The notes under the pieces: generated by a model
The model's input: the letters and a program-made list of their open reading frames with translations, nothing else
The model's database searches: none
What the model was told of the DNA's origin: nothing
Translations under genes and position numbers: made by a program
Source: Alistipes putredinis DSM 17216
GTDB taxonomy: Bacteria > Bacteroidota > Bacteroidia > Bacteroidales > Rikenellaceae
NCBI RefSeq assembly: GCF_000154465.1
Contig: NZ_DS499580.1
Span: forward strand, 124,001-188,000
Length of the DNA: 64,000 nt
Direction of reading: 5' to 3'
Part shown: positions 25,330 to 32,688 of the stretch, piece after piece
Layout: each line of letters opens with the position of its first letter
Numbering within the stretch: position 1 is the first letter of the stretch

Positions 25330-25788
25330 TCATTTGTTCCACCTCACGCAATCCGTCCAACCCCATTCATCGAACAGCCATGTTTCTAAGAAGAAAAGTA
25401 CAAAGGGCAGCAGGAACAGAAAATATGCCTGTAATGCGCTGATATGCTTAGAGCGGCGGTAGCGGTTCAACAATGCCTGTACACGGGCTTTCCTGTATCG
25501 TGCAAGAATAAATACACAAATAAACAAAAACATTGCACCTAAATAGCCAAGATGTAAGGACGACCATTGCGGTACATTGTTAATCAGGAGAAAGTTACCG
25601 GGCAGAACTACTATCCACCACCAATACCAAAACAGCAGTATAAAACCTGACATCCGACCTATCTTCTTGCCCCAAACCTCTCCCTTGAAATATAGGTAGT
25701 CAAAAAAATAGTATCTGTAATTCGTCCGGTTTGCACGTTGCTTCACTCGTTCAAAATAGTTATCTGTCTTTTTTATTCCTTTATTCAT
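25330..25788 (-). CDS. Cassette 9: membrane protein, unknown
   Basis: A 152-residue protein with a basic N-terminus (RVKQRANRTNYRYYFF) and three hydrophobic segments (SGFILLFWYWWWIVVLPGNF, LGYLGAMFLFICVFILA and YFLFLLPFVLFFLETWLF). Its ATG is formed by the end of site A (CCATT-ATG). It is the last gene of the array and has no attC-like site behind it: its stop lies 29 bases before the AraC-type gene. By context it may be an immunity protein against a membrane-acting toxin, but no family is recognised. Confidence 0.7.
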   Translation of the reverse strand: MNKGIKKTDNYFERVKQRANRTNYRYYFFDYLYFKGEVWGKKIGRMSGFILLFWYWWWIVVLPGNFLLINNVPQWSSLHLGYLGAMFLFICVFILARYRKARVQALLNRYRRSKHISALQAYFLFLLPFVLFFLETWLFDEWGWTDCVRWNK

Positions 25789-25837
25789 AATGGCTTGACA
25801 AGGAGCTGCGTTTAGCAGCTATCTTGGCTCGTTAATA
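25788..25837 (-). repeat. attC-like site A
   Basis: Read on the gene strand: left arm AAATATTAACGAGCC, central stem GCTGC-taaac-GCAGC, right end CCATTATG. The start of the cassette 8 gene region (TTAATATTT, after site B) is complementary to this left arm. Nearly the same sequence as site C. Confidence 0.8.
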
Positions 25838-25869
25838 TTTAGTTATATTTTGCGAAAATCGTTTTTATA

Positions 25870-26838
25870 TTATTCCAAGAAACAGTCTTCAACATTTCCT
25901 TTAGTATTGAGGTAGCAACATACAGAGTAATCCGGATATAACTTCTCGGATTTGAATGCAATTTTAATCAAAGGCTTACATTCAAAATTAATAAAATCAA
26001 TGCGCAAGTCCTCATATAAAGATTGGATGTGTGTTCTTATTGCCTCTTTTGTAATGTTGTCTGCTTGTGAGAATGTAGCTTTGATTATTTTCTCTGATAT
26101 AGTCTTTTTTATCTCAGAAACTTTTTCATCTGTCAATTTTGCAATCCATTCATTTATGTAAGAATAGATTTTATCATCTTCTTTTATCTCAATATTTATC
26201 AACCGACTATGTAATGCCACTTTTCCCGTTACCATGTTCCCTATAAGTTGTCCACCTATTATGACATCTGATTTATACGGAACACCTTGCGTTTTCGTAT
26301 TTATGATATTTAGTTTCTTGAAAATATCATCCAATACGATTTGGCTTTTAGCAATGAAGAAAAGTGATACATCATCTTTCATAAAAGTGATTGCATCATA
26401 GTGCTTGCTTAACCGTAACGTATAGAGAGGAAACTCCTTTATTCTTATTAATTCAGGAAACATTTCTCTAACAGTATAATAATTCAGTCCAAACAATTTA
26501 GTTTTATAAACATATTTACACTGAACAGACATCCATTTTACCATTTCAATTAATAAAAGGAAAGATGAATTTGTATAACAAATGTCGTTTGCTATATATA
26601 CAGGCGGTTCTTCTTTTTGCTCATCTTTCTTTTTTATCAGATAGATAACCTCATTATCCAATGAAAAAGAAAATTCAAATCCGATTTCTGTTTGTTTCAT
26701 ATTCATAAAATCTTTAAGATGAAGATTATTTATCATCCAAAGATTTTTAGGATTTTGCAGATGTGTATCTGATACTGCTTTTATCCCAATTATGTGAATC
26801 AAACGATTTATAATGTTCGCAAAATTGTTCATTTCCAT
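25870..26838 (-). CDS. Cassette 8: unknown protein
   Basis: A 322-residue protein without signal peptide or membrane helix, rich in Ile and Lys. Mixed alpha/beta segments such as IGFEFSFSLDNEVIYLIKKK and INIEIKEDDKIYSYINEWIAKL are visible, but no family is recognised. It lies between sites A and B with only short leaders. Its array position suggests an immunity or defence role; that is inference from context alone. Confidence 0.75.
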   Translation of the reverse strand: MEMNNFANIINRLIHIIGIKAVSDTHLQNPKNLWMINNLHLKDFMNMKQTEIGFEFSFSLDNEVIYLIKKKDEQKEEPPVYIANDICYTNSSFLLLIEMVKWMSVQCKYVYKTKLFGLNYYTVREMFPELIRIKEFPLYTLRLSKHYDAITFMKDDVSLFFIAKSQIVLDDIFKKLNIINTKTQGVPYKSDVIIGGQLIGNMVTGKVALHSRLINIEIKEDDKIYSYINEWIAKLTDEKVSEIKKTISEKIIKATFSQADNITKEAIRTHIQSLYEDLRIDFINFECKPLIKIAFKSEKLYPDYSVCCYLNTKGNVEDCFLE

Positions 26839-26848
26839 GCTTAAATAT

Positions 26849-26894
26849 TAATGGTTAGCAGGGAACGGCTTGTCCGTTATCCTGCGTTGTTAGC
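26849..26894 (-). repeat. attC-like site B
   Basis: Gene-strand reading: TTTCGCTAACAACGCAGGAT, then AACGGACAAGCCGTTCCCTG, then CTAACCATTAATATTT. The stem CGG/CCG and the conserved ATAAC and GTTCC boxes are present. The left arm TTTCGCTAA is complementary to the cassette 7 start TTAGCGAAA. The core matches site F almost exactly. Confidence 0.82.
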
Positions 26895-26920
26895 GAAATT
26901 ATTTTATCCACTCACAGAAA

Positions 26921-28015
26921 CTAAGTCAGATACAGCTTTCTTCTTTCAATTATTTTTCTTAGCCATTGAGGGGTGTATTCTTTACTTCGTGGATAATCCT
27001 CAAATGCTCCAATAAGCCAATCGGGATTATTGAATATGTCGGAAATGGATGTTATATCATCGTAATTAAAGGATATATCATAAGAATTGCCTTTTTCTAT
27101 TGTTATACAGCATTGCATCCATGCTCCTTCTTTGGGGGCTTGTAGATACATATCTTTGTGGATATGAAACAGACTGTTATGAATAAGATTTTCTATACTT
27201 TGGTAGAGTGTTATTTTCTGAACTTCTTCTTCCCGACAACAAGTAATGTTCATATAAGAAGCAGAAATGAATGTATAGCTTAATACAATTTTATTCCAGT
27301 CTTTCGTTTGCTTGTCCGTTGCTTCTATCAGCGCATGTACCAGTTGTTGTATTTGATTTGACACATTTTCAATCTGCCAACTTTGTGTGCGTTTGGGAAT
27401 AGAAATCTGATTTTGCGACTTTTTAGGTGTTGGTTTTATCATTGTATATGGTGTATTCGATTTTTCACACATACTAAGAACCATATCAAGATACCACAAC
27501 CAATATTCCTTGCGTTTCTCCGCATTACCTATTTCCATGAAAGGATTGCTGCTCGAATAGGCTATTGAGCATATAAAATCCGCATTCCAGCTTTCAAAGT
27601 CGAAAGCATTATCATCTTCACCGTTATAATCCTCTATCTCCAATATGGAAGCTGCATTATTCCGAATAGCATATCCTAAAGCGATGATTGCCCACCCTGC
27701 CATATCTTCGCAACTCTCAATGGATTGTTCCGCATAATTGCATAACCGTTCCACCGAAACCGATATGCTTTCGGCAGTGCCCTTATTCTTGTAGAGATAA
27801 CTATCTATTTCGGACAAGACACTGTATAATGGGTTTTCAGTGTCATATTCCTTTGGAAAGCAAGAACAGACTTTCTTGCAACACTCGCATAATACTTTTT
27901 GTACTATACATATATCGCTTATTTGTTTCATCAAATCAACACGATAGGGCAAAGGCAAATGCCCCATACTGTTTTGATTGATTATTTCTTTCAGTTTTTC
28001 TACTTGCTGTATCAT
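26921..28015 (-). CDS. Cassette 7: Imm5-YezG (DUF600) double immunity protein
   Basis: A 364-residue protein that looks like two immunity domains joined. Residues about 1-190 end in FESWNADFICSIAYS and KRKEYWLWYLDMVL, the Imm5 pattern (W..F..S.A, then KR.e[FY]W.WYL). Residues about 220-364 contain GAWMQCCITIEKGNSYDISF, NYDD and WLIGAFEDYPRSKEYTPQWL, the YezG/DUF600 pattern. Both families neutralise contact-delivered toxins. The calls come from motif memory, not a search. It is cytoplasmic, with a Cys-rich patch (LCECCKKVCSC) near residue 42. Confidence 0.75.
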   Translation of the reverse strand: MIQQVEKLKEIINQNSMGHLPLPYRVDLMKQISDICIVQKVLCECCKKVCSCFPKEYDTENPLYSVLSEIDSYLYKNKGTAESISVSVERLCNYAEQSIESCEDMAGWAIIALGYAIRNNAASILEIEDYNGEDDNAFDFESWNADFICSIAYSSSNPFMEIGNAEKRKEYWLWYLDMVLSMCEKSNTPYTMIKPTPKKSQNQISIPKRTQSWQIENVSNQIQQLVHALIEATDKQTKDWNKIVLSYTFISASYMNITCCREEEVQKITLYQSIENLIHNSLFHIHKDMYLQAPKEGAWMQCCITIEKGNSYDISFNYDDITSISDIFNNPDWLIGAFEDYPRSKEYTPQWLRKIIERRKLYLT

Positions 28016-28031
28016 ACTGGTTTCTGTTTTC

Positions 28032-28082
28032 GCTAATGGCTTGACAAGGAGCTGCGTTTAGCAGCTAACTTGGCTTGTTACC
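28032..28082 (-). repeat. attC-like site C
   Basis: Gene-strand left arm ATATTGGTAACAAGCC, stem GCTGC-taaac-GCAGC, right end CCATTAGCGAAA. The left arm pairs with the start of cassette 6 (TTACCAATA). Almost identical core to site A although the genes differ, so the two sites share recent ancestry. Confidence 0.82.
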
Positions 28083-28090
28083 AATATAAT

Positions 28091-28522
28091 TTACAGGGAA
28101 ACAGATAGCCATTTTTGCTTCCATGAAGAATATCTTTTCTTAGAATCCAAAAGCCATTTGCCTTTTTTTAACAAGAATATGTATTGCTTCTTTTCCTGCA
28201 TAGGCACTTCTCTGTATGTGTGAACTACAATTTTGTTTTTTCCTTCTTCTACGATATCGGTTATTTTCTCTTCATTAATATCATATTCATAAGAACCTTC
28301 ATTGCCATAAGATATAGTAGTAGGTCTGCTATTCTTGCGTTCACGAGAAGTGCAGTAGGTCAAAAAGATTTTTGATACCAATTCTTTTTGCTTGTTAAAC
28401 TGTTCTTCAAATGAAAGTTCACTCTGCTTTGCAATATCATTACACATTACTTCCCACTCGTGCATATTCTGCATGAATTGAAGCAATAAATTCTGTATAG
28501 TTTCTTTTAGTTCTGTTTCCAT
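28091..28522 (-). CDS. Cassette 6: NTF2-fold-like immunity protein
   Basis: A 143-residue cytoplasmic protein. The N-terminal helices (ETIQNLLLQFMQNMHEWEVM) and C-terminal strands (KIVVHTYREVPMQEKKQYIF, LLKKGKWLLDSKKRYSSW) resemble NTF2-fold immunity proteins, whose last strands typically read '...Y.F.l.k..gkWkidsk'. The match is a fold-level impression. It lies between sites C and D. Confidence 0.7.
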   Translation of the reverse strand: METELKETIQNLLLQFMQNMHEWEVMCNDIAKQSELSFEEQFNKQKELVSKIFLTYCTSRERKNSRPTTISYGNEGSYEYDINEEKITDIVEEGKNKIVVHTYREVPMQEKKQYIFLLKKGKWLLDSKKRYSSWKQKWLSVSL

Positions 28523-28539
28523 ATCTGTTCTATATTATT

Positions 28540-28590
28540 GGTAATGGTTTGGAAAGGAACACCATTCAGGGGTTATCTTTCCTTGTTACC
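28540..28590 (-). repeat. attC-like site D
   Basis: Gene-strand left arm ATTGGTAACAAGGAAAGATA, right end CCATTACCAATA, with GGTG/CACC-type stem bases around the centre. The left arm also encodes the last residues and stop of cassette 5. It is complementary to the cassette 5 start (TTACCAA). Confidence 0.82.
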
Positions 28591-28995
28591 AATGAATTTA
28601 CTTTTATATATAGCGTACTCTACTGTGTAAGTAGCCAGCTTCACGCCCAAGAACATACCTACAAGCAATATATATGCTACTAAGCAATATTGATTATACA
28701 AGAGGTCTTTTAAGAATACAGGTATCAATAAGGCTATGATTGTAGCGTTCTGAAACCACTTCTGTACTTTCAATAAGAGGTTAATGTATAAATGATTTCC
28801 TATGTAATTGAACCCCCATTTATAATTATGCTGTTTCAGATAAGATAGTGAAAACCACAATCCTACAAGTGAAGCAATAAGGGCTACTCGCCACCATGCT
28901 CCCATGTATGGGAACATACCTTTTAAGAATGTCAGCAAAACAATACCTATTATGCTACATTCATATACTATTCTTACTTTTGTTACATCATTCAT
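28573..28995 (-). CDS. Cassette 5: four-helix membrane protein, unknown
   Basis: A 140-residue protein with four hydrophobic segments (about residues 9-28, 33-50, 75-100 and 108-128) and short charged loops. The C-terminus (IGNKER, stop) is encoded by the left arm of site D, and the TAA comes from the conserved GATAAC box. It could protect against a membrane-targeted toxin; no family is recognised. Confidence 0.72.
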   Translation of the reverse strand: MNDVTKVRIVYECSIIGIVLLTFLKGMFPYMGAWWRVALIASLVGLWFSLSYLKQHNYKWGFNYIGNHLYINLLLKVQKWFQNATIIALLIPVFLKDLLYNQYCLVAYILLVGMFLGVKLATYTVEYAIYKSKFIGNKER

Positions 28996-29012
28996 ATATG
29001 TACGCTATTTGT

Positions 29013-29066
29013 TGGTAATGGGATGCAGATAGCAACCCATTGAGGTTGCTTATCTGCGTGTTAGTT
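29013..29066 (-). repeat. attC-like site E
   Basis: Gene-strand left arm GGCAACTAACACGCAGATAA, stem GCAACC-tcaatg-GGTTGC, right end CCATTACCAAC. The left arm is complementary to the cassette 4 start (TTAGTTGCC). It is the most diverged core of the eight. Confidence 0.82.
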
Positions 29067-29069
29067 GCC

Positions 29070-29468
29070 TTATTCCATTAAATTCCCATCAGGTAAAATA
29101 ATATCTCCGTCATCACTACTCACATCGAAGAAGCCAACACCATATTTCTGCGCCAAGGCTTTCATCTTTTCGTATGCTTCTTCCGCTACCGACCACGCAA
29201 ATGCTGCATAAATGACATTATGCCCTATGCTGTAATCGGTCAAGTGTGCTTCGGCATCATCGTCTTCCACCTCTACGTCAGAAGCATTCATGTTTGGAAA
29301 TGTCTTAATCATTTCTTCATACCATTCCCGCAGGGCAAACGATGTGACGGCAGGGTCGTTGTAACCGTGTTCTTCACTCCATTCTGTTTCTTTGCCATAC
29401 CATACAAGAAACTCTTTGCGCTTTTGCGGAGCTTTTGTCCGCTCGAAAACCATTAAATCGTAACTCAT
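29070..29468 (-). CDS. Cassette 4: acidic 'SYDLMVFE' family protein, predicted immunity
   Basis: A 132-residue very acidic protein beginning MSYDLMVFERTKAPQKRKEF, with W(Y/F)-rich helices and SIGHNVIYAAFAWSVAEEAY near the middle. Small proteins opening with this SYDLMVF motif are widespread and often found beside toxin/immunity loci, so a cytoplasmic immunity role is plausible. The acidity would suit binding a basic nuclease toxin. This is family memory plus context. Confidence 0.75.
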   Translation of the reverse strand: MSYDLMVFERTKAPQKRKEFLVWYGKETEWSEEHGYNDPAVTSFALREWYEEMIKTFPNMNASDVEVEDDDAEAHLTDYSIGHNVIYAAFAWSVAEEAYEKMKALAQKYGVGFFDVSSDDGDIILPDGNLME

Positions 29469-29508
29469 AATTTATTCTTCTTATGTTTCTATTATTTTGT
29501 TATATTGG

Positions 29509-29560
29509 CAACTAATGGTTCAGCAGGGAACGGCTTGTCCGTTATCCTGCGTTGTTAGCA
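29509..29560 (-). repeat. attC-like site F
   Basis: Gene-strand left arm TAATGCTAACAACGCAGGAT, stem CGG-acaag-CCG, right end CCATTAGTTGCC. The left arm encodes the end of cassette 3 and is complementary to the cassette 3 start (TTAGCATTA). The core is nearly the same as site B. Confidence 0.83.
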
Positions 29561-30180
29561 TTATTTTTTTGTTGTTCCTTCCATTGCAAAAGCAAATCTT
29601 CTACTTCTTTTGCACCTATTTCCTTTGCTAAAGCAAGAGGGGTGTTGCCGTTACTATCTTTTATATTAAGATCTGCATGATATTCTAAAAGCAATTTAAC
29701 CAGTTCAATGTTATTATTGGCAATGGCTTCCATAATCGGATATACTTTATATGTATCGTATGGACTTTGGTAACCGTTTACGTCAATGCCATGCTCCAGC
29801 AATATACGGGCTAACTTCACATTAGACAATTTACAGGCGTATGTCAGGAGCGTCAGCCCGTATTCGTCACTATATAATCTGTTATTAATGTCCTTATACC
29901 TGGTAAGGGCATATTTCAGTACATCCTCTTTATCAAAGTAAATCGCCGTATAGAATATGTCAAACTCATAAAAATCGTTACCCATTGCCATAGGTTCATC
30001 TTTTCCAGCCAGCAACCGTTTTATGGTTGCCATATCATTGTCACGGCAGGCAACCCCCAACGGATAAAGTTGATAGGTTACATCCCGTATCGTATCTTGC
30101 CGCAATGGATTTGCTTTCACGCTATCAAAGCAACAAAAAAACGCTGCAATAAAAAGTAATGTCCAATTTATTATCTTCAT
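29542..30180 (-). CDS. Cassette 3: secreted ankyrin-repeat protein
   Basis: A 212-residue protein with a signal peptide (MKIINWTLLFIAAFFCCFDS, cleavage near VKA-NP) and four or five ankyrin repeats. The clearest are YGLTLLTYACKLSNVKLARI and YKVYPIMEAIANNNIELVKL, with GNTPLALA in the last. The start is 30,180; an open extension to 30,246 lies across site G. Periplasmic ankyrin proteins act as immunity or catalase-partner proteins, and the array context favours immunity. Its stop lies inside site F. Confidence 0.8.
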   Translation of the reverse strand: MKIINWTLLFIAAFFCCFDSVKANPLRQDTIRDVTYQLYPLGVACRDNDMATIKRLLAGKDEPMAMGNDFYEFDIFYTAIYFDKEDVLKYALTRYKDINNRLYSDEYGLTLLTYACKLSNVKLARILLEHGIDVNGYQSPYDTYKVYPIMEAIANNNIELVKLLLEYHADLNIKDSNGNTPLALAKEIGAKEVEDLLLQWKEQQKNNANNAG

Positions 30181-30205
30181 ATTTACTTTTTTAAGTCGAA
30201 CATTA

Positions 30206-30258
30206 ATGCTAATGGCTAAGCGGGGAACGCTGTTAGGCGTTATCACGCTTTGTTAGCA
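30206..30258 (-). repeat. attC-like site G
   Basis: Gene-strand left arm ATTGCTAACAAAGCGTGATA, stem AACGC-ctaaca-GCGTT, right end CCATTAGCATTA. The left arm is complementary to the cassette 2 start (TTAGCAAT) and encodes its C-terminus. Confidence 0.83.
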
Positions 30259-30605
30259 ATATTTTTACTTCTAAATTCTTTTAATTTCTTTTCAATAAAA
30301 GCAAAGTCATTGATTGCTTTAATCCCGTCTTTTGCTCTATCGTATTTTTGTCGCCATTTTCTAATGCCATACAGATAAAACTTTAATCCCTCTTCCGTTA
30401 AATCTCCAATTTTTATTTCAGTATTATCTGTAGGCTTTTCTCCTTTTTTTAGTATTTCTTTAGTTGTCAATCCATTATCTTGTAAGAAATGGATGATATT
30501 TTCAAAAAAGATAATTTGCTCTGTTTTGAATTTATCAGTTAAGGGTGGTATAGACTTCATTTGAGTAAACCATCCTAATTTTGATATTATCTCGTCTTTA
30601 TCCAT
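30243..30605 (-). CDS. Cassette 2: small helical protein, unknown
   Basis: A 120-residue protein, mostly helical and basic (DKFKTEQIIFFENIIHFLQD, YLYGIRKWRQKYDRAKDGI). There is no signal peptide or membrane helix. The last residues (IANKA, stop) come from site G. No family is recognised; an immunity role is suggested only by its neighbours. Confidence 0.7.
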   Translation of the reverse strand: MDKDEIISKLGWFTQMKSIPPLTDKFKTEQIIFFENIIHFLQDNGLTTKEILKKGEKPTDNTEIKIGDLTEEGLKFYLYGIRKWRQKYDRAKDGIKAINDFAFIEKKLKEFRSKNIANKA

Positions 30606-30619
30606 ATTTCAAATTTTAT

Positions 30620-30674
30620 TGCTAATGGTTTGGTGAGGAACAGCGTTAAGCTGTTATCTCGACCTTGTTAGTTG
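30620..30674 (-). repeat. attC-like site H
   Basis: Gene-strand left arm CAGCAACTAACAAGGTCGAG, stem AACAGC-ttaac-GCTGTT, right end CCATTAGCAATA. The left arm GCAACTAA is complementary to the cassette 1 start TTAGTTGC, which itself follows the attI-like region. Confidence 0.83.
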
Positions 30675-30684
30675 CTGACTATAT

Positions 30685-31449
30685 TTACTTAATGATTTCA
30701 ATGTCTTGAATAGGTATATAACCTATAGGAGCATTAAAAATGGAATTTATTTTGCACCAGTCATTTGTTAATTTACTTATGACAACAGGCATTCCAAAAT
30801 TGACTGCTATACCATCTTCGCCTCTGGTAGTTTTTTCTCCATTAGGCAAAGAATAAATGTAAGAACTGCATAGTATGGCACTATTTCCAACTTGTGGAGT
30901 AAAAATCGTCCTTTTAGCATTTGGAGGGCTCTGTAATATTATATTATACTGAGCTTCCATGCATTTCGTAGATAAGAATAGGTATGCTTCAAAACAGTCA
31001 TTACATTCATTCTCTTCAGGAAAATGCTCTATATGAAAACCCGGAGCGTCAGCATACAACTTTCCGTGAGTTTCATCTCCTCTATTATATACCCCATATA
31101 TCAATCGCCCATTAGAATCATAATATGCGATACTATGCAATGCACCCCCGTCAGCCCATCGCTTAAATACTTTCCTAATATTGTTATCGCTATCGAAATA
31201 CATAGTGAACAATATATTGGCATTCTTAATTTGACCATCATCTAAGATTTTGTATGAATGGATTTGATCAAATTCCATATATTCATCCTCTATTACTTTT
31301 CCTAAACTATCTAAAGGAACAAGGTATGCAATTCTCAAAGGCATTTTGTTTATCGCATCAATCTCTGTTTGAATAGTTTCCTTATAGTTTTGTGCAAAAG
31401 TATAAGGTGAAAGCAAGAATAAAACATAAAGTATAATTACTCTTTTCAT
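30685..31449 (-). CDS. Cassette 1: exported protein, unknown
   Basis: A 254-residue protein with a signal peptide (MKRVIILYVLFLLSPYTFAQ). The middle has MORN/toxin-antidote-like strands (ALHSIAYYDSNGRLIYGVYN) and the last 70 residues look like an SH3-type fold (GNSAILCSSYIYSLPNGEK...WCKINS...GYIPIQDIE). It is the newest cassette by position, directly after the attI-like region. As a periplasmic protein it might bind wall- or periplasm-acting effectors. Not assigned to a family. Confidence 0.75.
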   Translation of the reverse strand: MKRVIILYVLFLLSPYTFAQNYKETIQTEIDAINKMPLRIAYLVPLDSLGKVIEDEYMEFDQIHSYKILDDGQIKNANILFTMYFDSDNNIRKVFKRWADGGALHSIAYYDSNGRLIYGVYNRGDETHGKLYADAPGFHIEHFPEENECNDCFEAYLFLSTKCMEAQYNIILQSPPNAKRTIFTPQVGNSAILCSSYIYSLPNGEKTTRGEDGIAVNFGMPVVISKLTNDWCKINSIFNAPIGYIPIQDIEIIK

Positions 31450-31455
31450 ATTGCA

Positions 31456-31514
31456 ACTAATTTATTTATAACCGCACCTTATGGTGTCGTTCTTACACTT
31501 CTATAACTGCACCT
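31456..31514 (-). other. attI-like attachment region beside the recombinase
   Basis: Between the recombinase stop and cassette 1 lie two direct copies of AGGTGCRGTTATA on the gene strand (+ strand 31,467-31,479 and 31,502-31,514), 35 bp apart. The junction AAATAA^ATTAGTTGC follows. It lacks the attC stem-loop, as attI sites do, and paired recombinase-binding repeats are typical of attI. Recombination here has not been shown. Confidence 0.6.
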
Positions 31515-32620
31515 CACGAATTATCCAGTGTATCAAGAGGATTCGGGATTTTTGCTTTATGGGCACTTGAAACATGAAGATAAATGGTTGTGGTCTTGAT
31601 GTCGTTGTGTCCCAGCAATTCCTGTATCGTGTGCAGGTCTGTTCCCTGTTCCAGCAAGTGTGTGGCAAAGGAGTGGCGCAGCATGTGTACGTGTACACGG
31701 TGTTTGATGCCTGCACGATGTGCGGCTTCTTTCAGCACTTTCACCAATGCACTTGCCGAATATTGCTCTCCGGGTGTTTCGCCCTCAAACAGCCATTTTT
31801 GTGGGCGATATTCCCGAAAGTAGTGCCGTAGTTCTTCCAGCAACTTGGGCGAAAGGAGCGAATAACGGCATTTCTTCCCCTTGCCCATGATGCGAACCGA
31901 CATTGTTTCACTGTTGATGTCCTGCGGGGTCAGGTTAAGCAATTCGCTTCTTCTAAGTCCGGCAGAGTAAACCAACGAAATCATGCAGTGATGCTTGATG
32001 TTGGAAATTTGTGCAAGGATGCGCTTAATTTCATTCTTGCTCAACACTTCGGGCAGGCTCTTGTACTCTTTGGCACGGGTGATACCGCCGTAGTATTGCC
32101 GTTTGCCGCCTTTCACCTGCTCGTAATAGAACTTGATAGCATTGATGCGCATATTCTGTTGCGACACCGAGATTTTCTTCTCGTTCACAAGATAGAGTAT
32201 GTACTTGTTGATGTCCGGCACTTTCAGGCGGTCGATGTTCCGTCCCTTGTGATATTCCATGAAGTCGCTGAAATAGGCACGGTATGTTTTGACGGTCGAG
32301 GGGCTGTAACGCTTCTGTTCCAGCAGTTCGAGGTAGCCTTTCGGCAGTGTGTATTCCCTTTTAGGTTTGGGATGCCGCACGTAAACTCGGCTGTAATCAA
32401 TATAGGCGTGGGGTGAATAGCGGTCGTAGAAATCCGGCAGGCTGAAAGCGGCTGACGCTATGTATGCAGAGCCGTTGCCAGTCATTTCCATGCCTGTGTC
32501 TTGGGCGAGCAGTTGGGCGACAGCCTGACTGCTCGCATATTCTATCCGTATGTAGTCTGCACCGTCCCTTGTTTCTTTGTGCAGCACGATGCTTCCTCTT
32601 TGTTTCTGAACCTTATCCAT
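31514..32620 (-). CDS. Tyrosine recombinase of the cassette array (XerD/IntI-like)
   Basis: A 368-residue integrase. After about 90 unassigned residues come a SAM-like core-binding domain (YSPSTVKTYRAYFSDFMEYH) and the catalytic domain: Arg in SAGLRRSELLNL, Lys in GKGKKCRYSLL, HMLRHSFATHLLEQG, LLGHNDIKTTTIYLHV. It ends KIPNPLDTLDNS, close to the SPLDxL ending of integron integrases, but lacks the extra IntI-specific helix. The start at 32,620 (MDKVQKQRGS) lies after a -7 box; the frame to 32,686 crosses it. Facing the same way as the cassettes, its promoter may also drive them. Confidence 0.9.
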   Translation of the reverse strand: MDKVQKQRGSIVLHKETRDGADYIRIEYASSQAVAQLLAQDTGMEMTGNGSAYIASAAFSLPDFYDRYSPHAYIDYSRVYVRHPKPKREYTLPKGYLELLEQKRYSPSTVKTYRAYFSDFMEYHKGRNIDRLKVPDINKYILYLVNEKKISVSQQNMRINAIKFYYEQVKGGKRQYYGGITRAKEYKSLPEVLSKNEIKRILAQISNIKHHCMISLVYSAGLRRSELLNLTPQDINSETMSVRIMGKGKKCRYSLLSPKLLEELRHYFREYRPQKWLFEGETPGEQYSASALVKVLKEAAHRAGIKHRVHVHMLRHSFATHLLEQGTDLHTIQELLGHNDIKTTTIYLHVSSAHKAKIPNPLDTLDNS

Positions 32621-32644
32621 GTCGCTGAATTTTGCTTCATGCTC

Positions 32645-32688
32645 CAAAGATAAAACAAAAACGCCACATTTTGAACATACGTTCAAAA
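32645..32688 (-). promoter_or_regulatory. Recombinase promoter with TetR-type operator
   Basis: The -7 box TATCTTTG on the - strand is + strand 32,645-32,652. Directly upstream, over the -33 position, lies the perfect inverted repeat TTTTGAAC-atac-GTTCAAAA (32,669-32,688). A 20-bp palindrome between a TetR-family gene and its neighbour is the usual TetR operator layout. Confidence 0.65.

Noticed and set aside
25788..30674. CRISPR array
   Set aside because: The repeats are imperfect, palindromic with variable arms, and the spacers are whole genes. No Cas genes are present.
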